A DNA stretch of 64,000 nt from Albugo candida. Lineage: Eukaryota; Oomycota; Peronosporomycetes; Albuginales; Albuginaceae. Of this stretch, positions 32,193-43,442 are shown piece by piece. The stretch spans positions 372,001 to 436,000 of the forward strand of contig CAJNAR010000001.1 in assembly GCA_905220665.1 (NCBI GenBank). Reading direction: 5' to 3'. Below the pieces are notes generated by a model that was not told the origin of the DNA, did not search any database, and was given only the letters and a program-made list of their open reading frames with translations. Every line of letters begins with the position of its first letter. Within the stretch, counting starts at the first letter, position 1. The translations under genes were made by a program, and so were the position numbers.

Positions 32193-33461
32193 ATGATTCA
32201 GTCCTATCAAACTGCCGATTGCCCAGGAGTAAGGCTTCTTGAGCAAAATGATGTGGAAAAGAGTCAGATTGAGGAGACAGAAAGCGTCACTAGTAGCTCC
32301 ATGGAAAGCAGTTCTCTATCCATTTCGAGCGAAAGTGACGAACATTGGAAAGCACTTTCTTGGGCGCAGGAATGGGAATCGATATGGCGGTTCATTGCCA
32401 GCGAGCCAATTTGTGTACTTTTAATTTTGATACCTTTTGGCATTTGGTGTGGTGTTGCGAAATGGAATGATACAGTCACTTTCACAATTAATTTTCTGAT
32501 TATGATTCCGTTGGCAAAGTTATTGAGCGAGTCAACAGAGGTCATAGCATGTCACACCGGGGACGTATGTGGCGGATTAGTGAATGCGACATTCGGAAAT
32601 GCTGTAGAATTAGTTATGGCGATGTTGGCATTGCGGAAGGGTGAATTTGCAGTGGTGCAGTCATCATTGATTGGCTCGGTGCTGTCAAATATGTTGTTCG
32701 TGCTCGGCAGTAGCTTCCTTGCCGGTGGAATTCGGAGCAGCGAAACCACATTCAGCTCCGTTGTAGCAAGCGCAAATTTGTCTTTACTGATGCTCGCAAA
32801 TTTTGCCATGCTTCTCTCCTCTTATGTATATTTCTATATGGATTTCAAGTCAGAAGGCGATAAAATGAAAACAACGTTGACATTGTCACGTATTTCGGCT
32901 TTGGTTTTACTGTTTCTATATATGCAGTTTCTGGTCTTTCAACTTTGGACACATTTTCAGTTTTTTCGGGACGAACAAGTGGAAAATGTGAACGTGCGAC
33001 TCTCATTGCGGGCCAGTGGAGTAGTTCTCCTTGGCTTGACCATTTTGGTGAGTGTTATTTCCAACTTTTTGGTGTCCTCTATTGATGGATACACAAAGAG
33101 CATGCACATCAGTAAGACTTTTGTCGGTATTGTACTTTTACCAATAGTGGGGAATGCTGTTGAGCACCTGACTGCTATCAAAGTGGCGATGAATGGTAAA
33201 ATGGAGTTGGCTGTGGGTGTGGCGATTGGCTCAGCCACACAAGTGGCGCTGTTTATCGTGCCGATAGTTGTCTTAGTTGGCGGAATATTGGGTCAACCGT
33301 TGACGCTTGCGTTCCCAAAACTCGACACACTCATTTATTTGATGGCTGTAGTAATTGTTTATATGGCTGTTGCTGATGGAAAGTCCAATTGGCTTGAAGG
33401 TGCGATGCTTTTAACGGCGTATGTGCTCATTGCAATCGCTTTGTTATGCGTCCCGTCCTAA
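32193..33461 (+). CDS. Vacuolar Ca2+/H+ antiporter (CAX family)
   Basis: Intronless, 422 residues from the ATG at 32193. An acidic/Ser-rich cytosolic leader of about 60 residues precedes about 11 TM segments. Both CAX alpha repeats are visible: VNATFGNAVELVMAMLAL (c-1) and LPIVGNAVEHLTAIKVAM (c-2), with the GNAVE cores that bind the cation. The second repeat continues with VAIGSATQVALFIVP. Such antiporters load Ca2+ or Mn2+ into vacuoles using the proton gradient. The N-terminal leader could be autoinhibitory, as in plant CAX1 (inference). Confidence 0.93.
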   Translation: MIQSYQTADCPGVRLLEQNDVEKSQIEETESVTSSSMESSSLSISSESDEHWKALSWAQEWESIWRFIASEPICVLLILIPFGIWCGVAKWNDTVTFTINFLIMIPLAKLLSESTEVIACHTGDVCGGLVNATFGNAVELVMAMLALRKGEFAVVQSSLIGSVLSNMLFVLGSSFLAGGIRSSETTFSSVVASANLSLLMLANFAMLLSSYVYFYMDFKSEGDKMKTTLTLSRISALVLLFLYMQFLVFQLWTHFQFFRDEQVENVNVRLSLRASGVVLLGLTILVSVISNFLVSSIDGYTKSMHISKTFVGIVLLPIVGNAVEHLTAIKVAMNGKMELAVGVAIGSATQVALFIVPIVVLVGGILGQPLTLAFPKLDTLIYLMAVVIVYMAVADGKSNWLEGAMLLTAYVLIAIALLCVPS

Positions 33462-33529
33462 AATAGAGGAAAGGATGTACGGTAGGATAATATAAATTGT
33501 GTGAGACACATCATGTGCAATGTATAGCA

Positions 33530-36343
33530 ATGTACAAATTCTGGGTACGCCCACGATTACGAATTCCTGGCGCCACATATGCCATTAGGAGATGCATTCC
33601 ATCATTTGCTGCTACTCATAACCGCACGATTATACATTCGCGAATTAGTTTTTTAAAATTTCGAGCTGAACAGGAAAATCACGGTGCTGTATCTAAGACA
33701 GGAATCAGTTCTACTCTATTTGACCAAATGAAGCAATTCTTGTCAAATCTGGATCCTGCACAACATGAAACGATGAAGCGTATTATTGACACGATGCTTC
33801 ATCATCACGTATATGCCACAATGCGTGGGGAAGAAGCTTCTGTTATGGTCATGGTAACCCATGCCATGCAAGAGTATGATTCTGTAATCTCTGTATACCA
33901 GTCCCTGCGAGATCATAACGTGCCTCCATCACCGATAACGTTGGAACTCGTATCGGATGCTTGTGCTCGAATAGGAAAGCATGCCACCGCATTAGAGATT
34001 GTGGAGCGGATGCATGATGAAGGCGACACCATGCTTCCACTGGGGAAAATATATGAAAATGCTATTCGAGCGTGCCATCGAGATGGAAAATGGATCAAAT
34101 CGATGCATTTGTTTGATGAAATGGCGTCTTATGACCTACAAACCCCACCTGAATTATATGTGGAGTGCCTGACGTTGTGCACGCAAAACAAAGAACCCAA
34201 TGCAACTCGGAAATTACTGGCAAAGGTTCAAAATACTTCCTCAAATGAAGAATTGAAAACTTTATTGCTCTCACTGCTCAAAATTGTGCTGAAAGAAGGA
34301 AATCTTGAAAATGCATTTTTATTGATAGATGAGCTGAGGGAGAAGGTCAAATGGCGAATCACAAAAGACATTCTTGCGAAAATGATGGAAGTTTGCGCAA
34401 GCGAGCGCGCTTGGGATCGCGCTGAATCTTTGTTGACTCAATACACAGGAGATTCTTCCTTTGGTCAACCCATTGTATACCCGTCCAAGTCGTATACGTC
34501 CAATATTCGAGCCATGATGATCGCCATGAAAGACCATCAAATTCCGATGACACTAGACCTTTATAATGCGGCATTACGCGAGTACGGTCGACATCGATTG
34601 GAGAAAGAAGCAATAAAACTTTTCCAAGAGATCATCCAAGCTGGTTTGATACCAAATGAAGTGTCTTATAACGCTGTCATGCAATCACTTGATCGAAATA
34701 TTGGCCAAGTGAAGGTATGGTTTTCGCGCCTAAAGGCACAAAACCACTTGAATCCAACTCGAGACACGTATCTGATTCTTATGAAAGCTCTCAGTCGAGC
34801 CAATTCTTGGCAGGAAGTGATCAATACTTTCGAAGACGTATCTCAGCGACATTCCATTGATAGAGATCATCGCATCATGTCGATCGTAACGGTGGCGCAT
34901 GCGCGCTTGCGCAATTATGAAAAATTACTCCAGCTATTTTGTGACATGAAAATGCGAGGATTGGATTTGCCTATTCATTTGCATGGTGAAGCAATGTTTG
35001 CGTATATTTACACGGAGCAATGGCAAAATGCTTTATTGCTATTTCAACACGTAACCGAAAGCGGCCAATTTGACACCAATCAGCTGGCTCAATGTGCAAT
35101 TATGTGGGACGCAGTGATTTTCGCGTGTGTGCGCGGAAAGCAACACAAGCAAATGGAGCGATATTATACCGAAATGACTCATTATCAGGTGCGTCCCAGT
35201 GTAAAAACAGTTATTCAAGTTATCAAACATCTTGATAACGTACAACTTGAATCGATATGGAATATATTTGGAAGTGACTACCGACATGTGGGAATTGTAA
35301 ATGAAACACTGCAGCGCGCAATGGAACACAGCAAGCCTGAGTTTGTGCAGCTTGTGTTGTCTGATGCAGAAGCGATGAGAGAAGCTGGTTGCATTCATTA
35401 CAATTCCATGACATACTCATTATTTCTGCGATATTTTGCAATGAAAAATGATGTTGCAAACTTCACAAAGATTTGCAAGCAAATGAATCAAGACGATAAA
35501 GTGACGGTGACGGTCTTTACTTATCGCGCAATCTTGCAACTTATACAAAACTTGGCCAGGGATATTGGGACAGAAGATGTCACAAAAGATTGGCAGCCCA
35601 TATTTGATCTGATTGGAGTAGATCCAGGTGAGATAGATGGCACTTTTGAAGGTACTGCAAAACGGGTTTTAATGCATGCCGAAGATCAAGGATATTTGTG
35701 TGACCCAGTTTGCTTGCGGTACTATGTTGGAATGTGTCACAATGTGGAAGACGCAGAAGTGGTACTAAGACAACTTGAAAATGGCTTTCGGTCCGCAAAC
35801 TCATTTGTATTGACATCTGCTGTATTGGACGCTATTATAGTGCTGTTTGGAGACTATGATGAGCAGCCAGACCGTATTTGCGACTTAATGGTGCGGGTTT
35901 TTAAAACGCAGTCTTGCACCGAATTGAAATGTTCCGCATTAAGTGCGTTCTGTAGCGTGAATTCGCCTCAGAATGTAGTGCGATTATTTGAATCGTTATG
36001 TAGCAGCCTGGCAAGATCCAATTTATTACAAAAAGATCAAGTCGTTTATTTTATCGCACGTTTGGTGCAACCGGATGCGCCTTTGGAACAGCTGGATACG
36101 TTGCTCCGCATAGCTTCCAAGAGTGACCTTGCACCACTACCGCCATCCTCCGTGGCATTAATCGTGGAAGGGATTGCAGAGAAACGATTTCGAGAAAATA
36201 TTTCCCCGAGGGACCAACACTCGCTCATCCGATTGGCTTGTTCAGGTTACACGAATGATCAAATTCGTACATTTCTCAAAGTTTTAGGAGCGAGTCCAGA
36301 ATTAAAAGATGTAGTAGCAGTGTTTGAGGAAGAGGATTATTAA
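33530..36343 (+). CDS. Pentatricopeptide-repeat protein, probably mitochondrial
   Basis: Intronless, 937 residues from the ATG at 33530, the first in-frame one. The N-terminus (MYKFWVRPRLRIPGATYAIR) is basic and lacks acidic residues for about 40 residues, like a mitochondrial presequence. P-type PPR motifs of about 35 residues are spread from about 110 to 480 and again around 590-760 (for example IKLFQEIIQAGLIPNEVSYN). PPR proteins bind organellar RNA for processing, stability or translation. No SMR, DYW or nuclease domain was seen. The C-terminal quarter is helical with no clear motif. Confidence 0.88.
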   Translation: MYKFWVRPRLRIPGATYAIRRCIPSFAATHNRTIIHSRISFLKFRAEQENHGAVSKTGISSTLFDQMKQFLSNLDPAQHETMKRIIDTMLHHHVYATMRGEEASVMVMVTHAMQEYDSVISVYQSLRDHNVPPSPITLELVSDACARIGKHATALEIVERMHDEGDTMLPLGKIYENAIRACHRDGKWIKSMHLFDEMASYDLQTPPELYVECLTLCTQNKEPNATRKLLAKVQNTSSNEELKTLLLSLLKIVLKEGNLENAFLLIDELREKVKWRITKDILAKMMEVCASERAWDRAESLLTQYTGDSSFGQPIVYPSKSYTSNIRAMMIAMKDHQIPMTLDLYNAALREYGRHRLEKEAIKLFQEIIQAGLIPNEVSYNAVMQSLDRNIGQVKVWFSRLKAQNHLNPTRDTYLILMKALSRANSWQEVINTFEDVSQRHSIDRDHRIMSIVTVAHARLRNYEKLLQLFCDMKMRGLDLPIHLHGEAMFAYIYTEQWQNALLLFQHVTESGQFDTNQLAQCAIMWDAVIFACVRGKQHKQMERYYTEMTHYQVRPSVKTVIQVIKHLDNVQLESIWNIFGSDYRHVGIVNETLQRAMEHSKPEFVQLVLSDAEAMREAGCIHYNSMTYSLFLRYFAMKNDVANFTKICKQMNQDDKVTVTVFTYRAILQLIQNLARDIGTEDVTKDWQPIFDLIGVDPGEIDGTFEGTAKRVLMHAEDQGYLCDPVCLRYYVGMCHNVEDAEVVLRQLENGFRSANSFVLTSAVLDAIIVLFGDYDEQPDRICDLMVRVFKTQSCTELKCSALSAFCSVNSPQNVVRLFESLCSSLARSNLLQKDQVVYFIARLVQPDAPLEQLDTLLRIASKSDLAPLPPSSVALIVEGIAEKRFRENISPRDQHSLIRLACSGYTNDQIRTFLKVLGASPELKDVVAVFEEEDY

Positions 36344-36446
36344 TTTTAACAATGTCAGCTATTTTGATATCGTAAAGGCGTTTCTTATATTTTTGCCGGA
36401 TTCAAGTCTGAGGAAAGCATAAAAGTCGACTTGTCCATAAGTGAAA

Positions 36447-37841
36447 ATGGGCTGCACCAACTCGAAACAAGTACGAGCACGAGAATAAATCGATTGTATG
36501 GACCTCATCTAAATGTCTGTGTAGGAAGGCGTCGTTAACTCGGACCAACTGAATGCGAATGGCGTGGAGAAGAAGCACTCGACGGAGGCAACAGACACGA
36601 TAAAGCCTAAACTACGTGATTCAACGGATGAGGGCTCACATGACGGAAAAGCTGCTCAAAGCGCATTCAATCGTTTTGACAGCCAGTATGACCTCGGAAA
36701 AACGATTGGGTCAGGAACGTTTTCAATTGTTCGTGAAGGTATTCATAAACCAACAAAGCAAAAGTATGCGATCAAATGCATCAAGCGCGACGGTCTCACC
36801 GTCGAAGACATTGAAGCTCTCACAACAGAAGTAGCCATTTTGAAACAGGTGTGTTTTGTTTGCCAACTTTAGAAACAGCGCTGACTTCAGTTGCCTTGCA
36901 GATGAATCACCCAAACATCATGATTCTATACGACTTTTTTGCCGAAGATAAATATTACTATCTCGTGACCGAATTCATGGAAGGTGGCGAGCTTTTTGAT
37001 CGCATTGTCGAGAAGGTATCATTCTATCTTATTGTGGAGGAACATATAAACTTATATTATATCATAGTCATACTATAGCGAGCGAGAAGCACGCGATCTT
37101 GTCAAACTTTTGCTGGAAGCCGTGAAATATTGCCACGATTTTGATATAGTGCATCGCGATCTGAAACCAGAAAATCTATTACTCACTAGCAAAGACGACG
37201 ATGCGTCCATCAAACTGGCCGACTTTGGATTTGCCAAGAAGATTGATGTCGATAGTTACGGGCTGACAACGGCATGTGGAACGCCAGGCTATGTCGCTCC
37301 AGAGATACTGGAAGGTCATCCATACGGAAAAGCAGTCGATATATGGAGTGTTGGTGTGATCACGTATATTCTACTGTGTGGTTATCCTCCATTCCATGAC
37401 GAAAACCATAATGCGCTTTTCAAGAAAATCAAACGAGGAAAATTCCAATTTGATTCGCCGTACTGGGATCATGTATCCGATGATGCCAAAGATCTAATCA
37501 CAAAGATGCTGGTTACAAACCCAAATGATCGGTATGCTTGATTTTCACTTGAAACCGGGAGTTTCGATTGACTTTTTTGTATGCATAGAGAAACAGCATC
37601 GCAAGTACTGCAACACAAATGGGTCACAGGAAGCGATGTCGCCACTGTTCAATTGACAAGTGCCTTGGAAGAATTACGCCGATTCAATGCGCGTCGGAAA
37701 TTCAAGGCTGCTGTCAGCACCGTTCAGGCAACTATCTCGCTTTCCCGAAACTTTTCTAATCGGTCAGCAAATGCAGCGGAGATTGAGACGAACAAGGTCG
37801 AAAATGTTAATGCTGAAATCGAAGCAAGCGGAAAAGAATGA
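36447..37841 (+). CDS. Calcium/calmodulin-dependent-type protein kinase with dual-acylation N-terminus
   Basis: Five exons (36447-36470, 36525-36848, 36902-37015, 37068-37531, 37589-37841) give 392 residues. Exon 1 encodes only MGCTNSKQ, a typical N-myristoylation plus palmitoylation signal (Gly2, Cys3). The kinase domain (about 60-320) is complete: GSGTFSIV loop, AIKCIKRD lysine, HRDLKPENLL near 183, DFGFAKK near 206, GTPGYVAPEIL and the final TASQVLQHKWV. After it comes ALEELRRFNARRKFKAAV (about 333-350), very like the calmodulin-binding/autoinhibitory helix of CaMKI. There are no EF hands, so it is CaMK-type rather than CDPK. Membrane anchoring is inferred. Confidence 0.92.
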
Positions 37842-37940
37842 ATGTGCTGACAATGATACTTTATATCTTAACAGATAGGGCTAGTGCACGATAACTTGTT
37901 AGGTTCTTTTCAACAGATATTCCTAAAATAACATTGGATC

Positions 37941-38841
37941 ATGGAGTATGAGCAATTGTTGCGTCAACGACAACATCAGCTGAGAATATTACAAATCTTC
38001 CCACCCCATTTGGATGATGGTGAGCTTTCGCACAAAGAATGGACATATTTCGCACTTGAAATCGCGCGAATTGGCGTTATTCTCATTGCGCCTTGTTGCG
38101 TGTTATATCATCTTGAGGTTATAAGACTCGACTCGGTTCTATGTAACATCACTGTTGCGCTCTGTATTATGCAGCTGTTCATTTCAGCGGTAGATGTCAC
38201 CACTGGAGTTGCTACAACTCTAGATCACATTTCGCATTTTAGAATCGTCATTTCATATTATACCCTGAAGGCAGAACAAAAAGGCTGCAATATTGGCATC
38301 AGGTGAGATGTTGACGCAATTTCAAGTTGATTTACGCATTGATAACTGTTATGTAAAGCTCGGTATGTCGGATAAATTGAAAATGCTGGAATTCTACCAT
38401 CGCGCATCAAGCAAGTTTTTGTGCCGATTTCCAGCGACCGTATCAACGAAAGAAGTTCGAAGATTTTATAGAAAGCAGAATGCGATTCTATTCACGCTTT
38501 TCGTGGATTTGTATGTCCTTTGCATGGTACTTCTAATCGTCTGTTACTTGAAAATGAAGCCACTTTATATCTGGCTCCTCTATTTTGCAAGCGTATTGAG
38601 TGGTGTGTTGATTGTACATATTGGCAAACGACATTTACTCGAGCTTGATGAGATTCTTATATTGCGGAAAAGCCCAGAGGTACGAGTTAGAGCATTTCAA
38701 AGTTATATCGTGTTGATGATTGTCTACGTAGCTTGCAATCGGCCTCACGCGGCAAGTTTCGGCAAAAGAGAGTTCCGCGCTGCGAACTTGTGTGTCAAGT
38801 TATCACACTGGAGTGATATAAAGTATTTTAATACCTGTTGA
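37941..38841 (+). CDS. Four-TM membrane protein, unknown function
   Basis: Proposed exons 37941-38189, 38243-38302 and 38359-38841 give 263 residues. Four hydrophobic segments are visible (ARIGVILIAPCCVLYHL, ITVALCIMQLFISA, FTLFVDLYVLCMVLLIVCYL, IWLLYFASVLSGVLIVHI). The middle exon was chosen because it is the only set of splice sites that keeps frame on both sides. No family was recognised. The stop codon lies only 11 bp before the RMI1 start on the same strand, so either the two genes are extremely close or the last exon is wrongly modelled. Confidence 0.5.
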
Positions 38842-38852
38842 ATATTAATAAA

Positions 38853-40172
38853 ATGAAGCGTTGGTATCGTGCAATTAATCCAGTCTGGGAGCAATCGCAG
38901 CGTGAGGTCTTTGACAGGACATTCCACAATTCGATAATTCCATCTTCAGAATCATCAGATGCAGATGCTTGGGAAGGTTTTCTCGCCGCAAAATTTCTTC
39001 AAACGGATTTAGCGCTATGTAGCCTTCCTGTCTTGCCTGATGTCACAAGCATGCATAATGATACACTGCAAGGATGCTACATTGTCCAGGTATTATCTCT
39101 TGCATTATATAAATACGCACAGGATATACATCTATCACATCTATCATTTATACAAGGTTGCCACGATCACCAACATTGGCGCTAACTACAAACTTCGGAC
39201 AGAAAACAGCAATTTTCCGAATCGCACGCTCAAAATCGGCTTTACAGATGGGACGCTGATGGCGTATGGATTTGAGTGGGTCGCCACGCTGTTCCTCACA
39301 CGCAAAGATTCACATTTTTCTGTAGATATCGGCATCTTCCACAATTCTCAATCAGACTTTCAACGGGAAGTAAAGTGATACTGCGGGATGTGGATATCCG
39401 ACACGGATTACTACTTTTGACGCCGCAAAATTGCCACATACTCGATATTCATCACACAATTCCATCAATACCGAATGAGAGCGAACATCGGGTCACCAGT
39501 CCATTTCAAGAGACTTCTTCTAGGCGGACTGGAAATGGTCAAAAATCGAACGGAATTACTACCACAAGCTCTGATGAAGTGTCCAAACAGTGTTTGATGG
39601 ACTCCTCTGTGAATGTATCGCCACACACGACTCAAAGTGTCGACGGACAAATGCCAAAGTTTTCAAGAAAGCGCTTGCGATCAGATGAAATCATTGACGT
39701 GGAACCGACCGATGATACCAATAATGATCGTCTCCCTTTTCAATATTTTTCATCGAGAAATCCAATTTACTCGATACAAATGACGAAAATGGAGCGGACA
39801 GAATATCAAATAAAAGCCTGTATCAAATCGGTAGCAGCATTTGACTTTCAAGATGGTACGTACAAGCTTCATGTTGTCATTGAAGATGGAACGTCACCGA
39901 CCACAGCCCGAGTGGACCCAGCATTTGTTGAGGAGATGATGGGTGTATCTTGCGCGGAATTTACAACAATGTTGGAACATGAGCCCCAAGTCGCACATCA
40001 ATGGGCAGCAAATATGCAATTCGCTTTGATGATTCTGGAAGGAATTATGACATTCCGATTTGAATCGACAGAAAGTGAACCAGTGCTCATGTCATGTCGT
40101 GCCGTACAGTCAAGTGATTTGGACCAGCTGCTCTGTCGAATCGAGTGCGATCAAAGCGCTTCAAACGGTTGA
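38853..40172 (+). CDS. RMI1: RecQ-mediated genome instability protein 1 (RMI1)
   Basis: OB-fold scaffold of the BLM/Sgs1-TopoIII-RMI dissolvasome, which resolves double Holliday junctions. Three exons (38853-39089, 39157-39275, 39326-40172) give 400 residues. The N-terminal helical part has FLAAKFLQTDLALCSLP. OB1 follows: VATITNIGANYKL, LKIGFTDGTLMAYGFEYRHL, then GSKVILRDVDIRHGLLLLTP, which is the family hallmark. A disordered stretch leads to a second OB-like region (about 250-395). The donor at 39276 reconstructs GFEYRHLP, matching the conserved GMEY-type sequence. The convergent neighbour ends 9 bp away. Confidence 0.88.
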
Positions 40173-40181
40173 TTGTGAGCC

Positions 40182-42720
40182 TTAAAGCGCTTTCTTTTGC
40201 GGTATCAGGACGTTGGCTTCATTGAGCTGCTGTATGATATGTTTGGACAGCTCATTTGAAGAGAAAGCGAGAGCTTTGATAGCTCGACGCCGATCGTATG
40301 AAATGCCAATTCGATGCAAAAAGCCATTCACCTCATCAAACTCCAGCTACATGAGATGTCAACAGTGGTATCGGAAACAATGAATATCGATGATCTACCT
40401 CAATTTCTGGCGCTCTGCCGCCCCATTCCGCTTTCTCGACCTCTTTCCAGCGAATTTTCGTGATCTGAACAGAATCAGAGCACTTTTTTGTTTCTTCCTA
40501 CAAACGAAAAAGTTGAGATGCAAATCGATCGAAAAAAGTCTCTTTATTTACATCAATGATCTTGCTATGGATAAATGTTCTCAAATTGGGAACGTGAATT
40601 GGCATCCGTTCTTCCAAACTGATTCGAATGATTCCTTTCGATCTGTACGAAAGCCACAGAAGCAGCATCGCGATACAGCCGATGATACTCGCCCACGTAA
40701 TCAGGCTAATGAAAAACCATAATCCAGGGTTATTATGAAGCATGGTGGATACGAAATCCTCCATCCACTTTGTGTCCATCACCGTCCATTCTCCAGTCAA
40801 TCGATCAAGCAATCCGAAAGCCAACAAACCGCTACTCAAAACTTGCAAAGCCCACAAATTTGCAGTCAACTCGGAATCATTGGCTGCTTCCATACGTCGA
40901 CTCGACTGCATTCGAGCCAATTTATCCTCATATTGGCGTCGCTTATCCGCACGTAACATACAAAGTTTCTCCAGATTGACCAATTCTTTACGAGCTTGAG
41001 TTGCTACTATATCGAGGTCTTTCACAGAAAGTTCCAATCGTTCTTTCAAACTTCCCAGTTCCAATCGCTCATACAAATTCCGTCCTGCTTGCTCAGGTGG
41101 CTCCGATGGTATATGCATCCCTTCTAGCGAATCCTTGAGGTACATTGGAACCTCTTCCACCAGCACAATCTCATGGGTGAATTCGACGCTGCGAAACCAA
41201 ACGGTCTCGGAACTCTGTGGGTCTTTGGTCGCATTTTCCATCACTTCAGCCTGCATCCTTTTTAGCTCATTGATAAAACTGGACGTCCTCCCGAAGAAAT
41301 TTTGTATGAACAAACGGATGGCTTCCAACTGTACAAAACAGCAGAAAAGAGGCTCATAATGCCGACACTTTGGACCGGCAATAAAGAGCCCATTAGAGCC
41401 CAAAAGGAGCGTATCGTGGTCGGTGATGTCGTAGGCTGCTCGAACATGACCGATGATCTGCTTGAATTCATTCTCAAAGTCACCTCTGTCCATATATTCT
41501 CGTGCCGAAAGATGAGGTCTGATCTGATTCGCGATTATCAGATTCATTTTGTTCCGACTCAGAGCTTGGTCTGAGTATATAAATTGCATTATTGCTCGTT
41601 GATGATTGGATAAAACAGAATCGAGGATCGTCGATGAATCCATATGAACGTCGACCAATAGGCGAGATAAATGATCCAATGAAACGTGATCGCGTACGTG
41701 ATTCATAATTGCCTCAATCTGCATTCCATAGAAGCAAGACCCAGTGGCTAGGACACTACATCCGAATGCTTCAATCTGGAGGATTCCTGCAGCTTCTGGG
41801 AAATGGATATCCGCTTCGAAATTCACGTACGATGACGACTGATAATCTAGGACGGTTATGGAGGTCAAACCAGGTCGAACCGCAACTCGTGTGTCACTGA
41901 TATTAATATCGGCAGATGTCGTGAAGAACCCACCTTGAATGCGGTCTATGGATCCTAATGTTGTGTTCAGCTGTACCATTTGATTCAGACCAAACGGAAC
42001 ATACTCTGCCACCGAAATAGAAACCGAACCAAGTGCAATGATTTCATCCAATTCGTCCTTGATGGTGGAAGCGCCAATCGCACATTCATACGCTCGATGT
42101 GCATTGCTCAATGTCGGTCTGCCACCATGCCGAAAGTGTTGTGGAATATACGCGCTAGAAACGTATGAGACATCTTCAATATCAGTTATCGAAGACTCGC
42201 GAGCATTATCGTGCTGGGCATCAACAAGCCAGAACTTGTCGTCTTTCCACTCTACTGTTAGTAACCGGGATGTTCCCGGAACGTGTACTACTTTATCGAC
42301 CGACAGCTTATCCAATGTTTCAATCTGATCCAGTTTCCCGGTACCTCGGTTCGATATCTGATAACATGTGACAGGTTCGGATCTACTCACACTAAGCCTT
42401 AAACTATGGAGAAAACCGTTCTCGCATAAATAATCGAGATCCGACGTGCCTTCATGTGAAGTGTTAATGTAATGTCGTTTATTATCGATCAACTCTGAAG
42501 ATGGAGCATAATCATAATCCAGTGCTTTTGAAATGATTGCTTCGTACAGAAATACATGCAAAGCTGATTTAGGAATCCATTCTTCAGCGTCTGTAGCTTG
42601 CAGAGCAGCTTTAGAGTATAACGAGATCAAATACAGCAATCGGGTCTGATTATGAGATAATCGTGCATCCTCGTCGTCTTCCCCATCGTCACTCGAGTGA
42701 CGTAATTTGCCGTCAGTCAT
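40182..42720 (-). CDS. Large C-terminally anchored membrane protein, unknown function
   Basis: Exons 42720-40552, 40497-40399 and 40346-40182 give 810 residues. An acidic N-terminus is followed by a long soluble region with a helix-rich first part (SLYSKAALQATDAEEWIPKS) and a coiled coil around 600-640. Two hydrophobic helices follow (ANLWALQVLSSGLLAFGLL and LWFFISLITWASIIGCIAM). Reading through without splicing would end at a TAG at 40500-40498. A GTAAAT..TTTGTAG intron (40551-40498) instead restores frame into RWKEVEKAEWGGRAPEIE and a conserved-looking tail. No family was recognised; it may be a lineage-specific organelle-membrane protein. Confidence 0.7.
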
Positions 42721-43442
42721 GCGTCGCTTCGACCAAAATCACACGATGAAGCACTAATAGAAGCCGCACACTCGACACCTTCATTTTTGCTGAAAGAGCT
42801 GTCAAACCATTCCAAACGGACTCAAAAACGCTCGATTGCGTTCAAGTTTAACCGCGTCAAAGAAAAAAAGGGGCGGTTAAAACGACAGGATAGCTGGCAG
42901 CGCGATGACACCGTGTGCAGTTGAGCTAGTATAGCATTGCCACCTATTCCAGCTATCACAAGATCGCTGTAGAATACAAACTCGACCGGCATCACTTCAT
43001 TGTATTTTCACGAGCATACAAAAGCTTCGTGAGAAGGTAGAACACGTGTTTTTTTGGTCACGGTACCCTCTACTTCATCCTTCTATAAAAAATCAAGACA
43101 CGTGGACGAGTGTGACTTGATATATCACACTATTTTTGTTGGATTGCGACAAAGTGTCTGGAGTTGGCAGGTGCGATTACGCTTTGCAAGGTAGCGATAG
43201 GGTTATAGTGTTGCTACTTGCATCTTTAGCTTTCTTGCTTTAAGTATAAAAAGTGATACAGTAGTCCTCGACAGTGGGTTTCAACAGGTCCTTAGTACCT
43301 TCTAAGCTTAATTTATTGCTTGCACCTGGAGCCGCAACCTCATCATTTTCATAAAAGAGAAGAAACAGACAACAGTCTACTGTTGATCTACCTAAGCTTA
43401 CTAGCTTGTACAAACAATAACCAATCATTTCGACAGAATATT
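42721..43442. other. Divergent intergenic region
   Basis: 722 bp between divergent genes. A 29-nt purine-rich/AAAGAAAAAAAGGGG tract lies near 42860. The region is otherwise without open frames of note except leader codons before the ATG at 43443. It must hold both promoters; no named element is clear. Confidence 0.45.
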
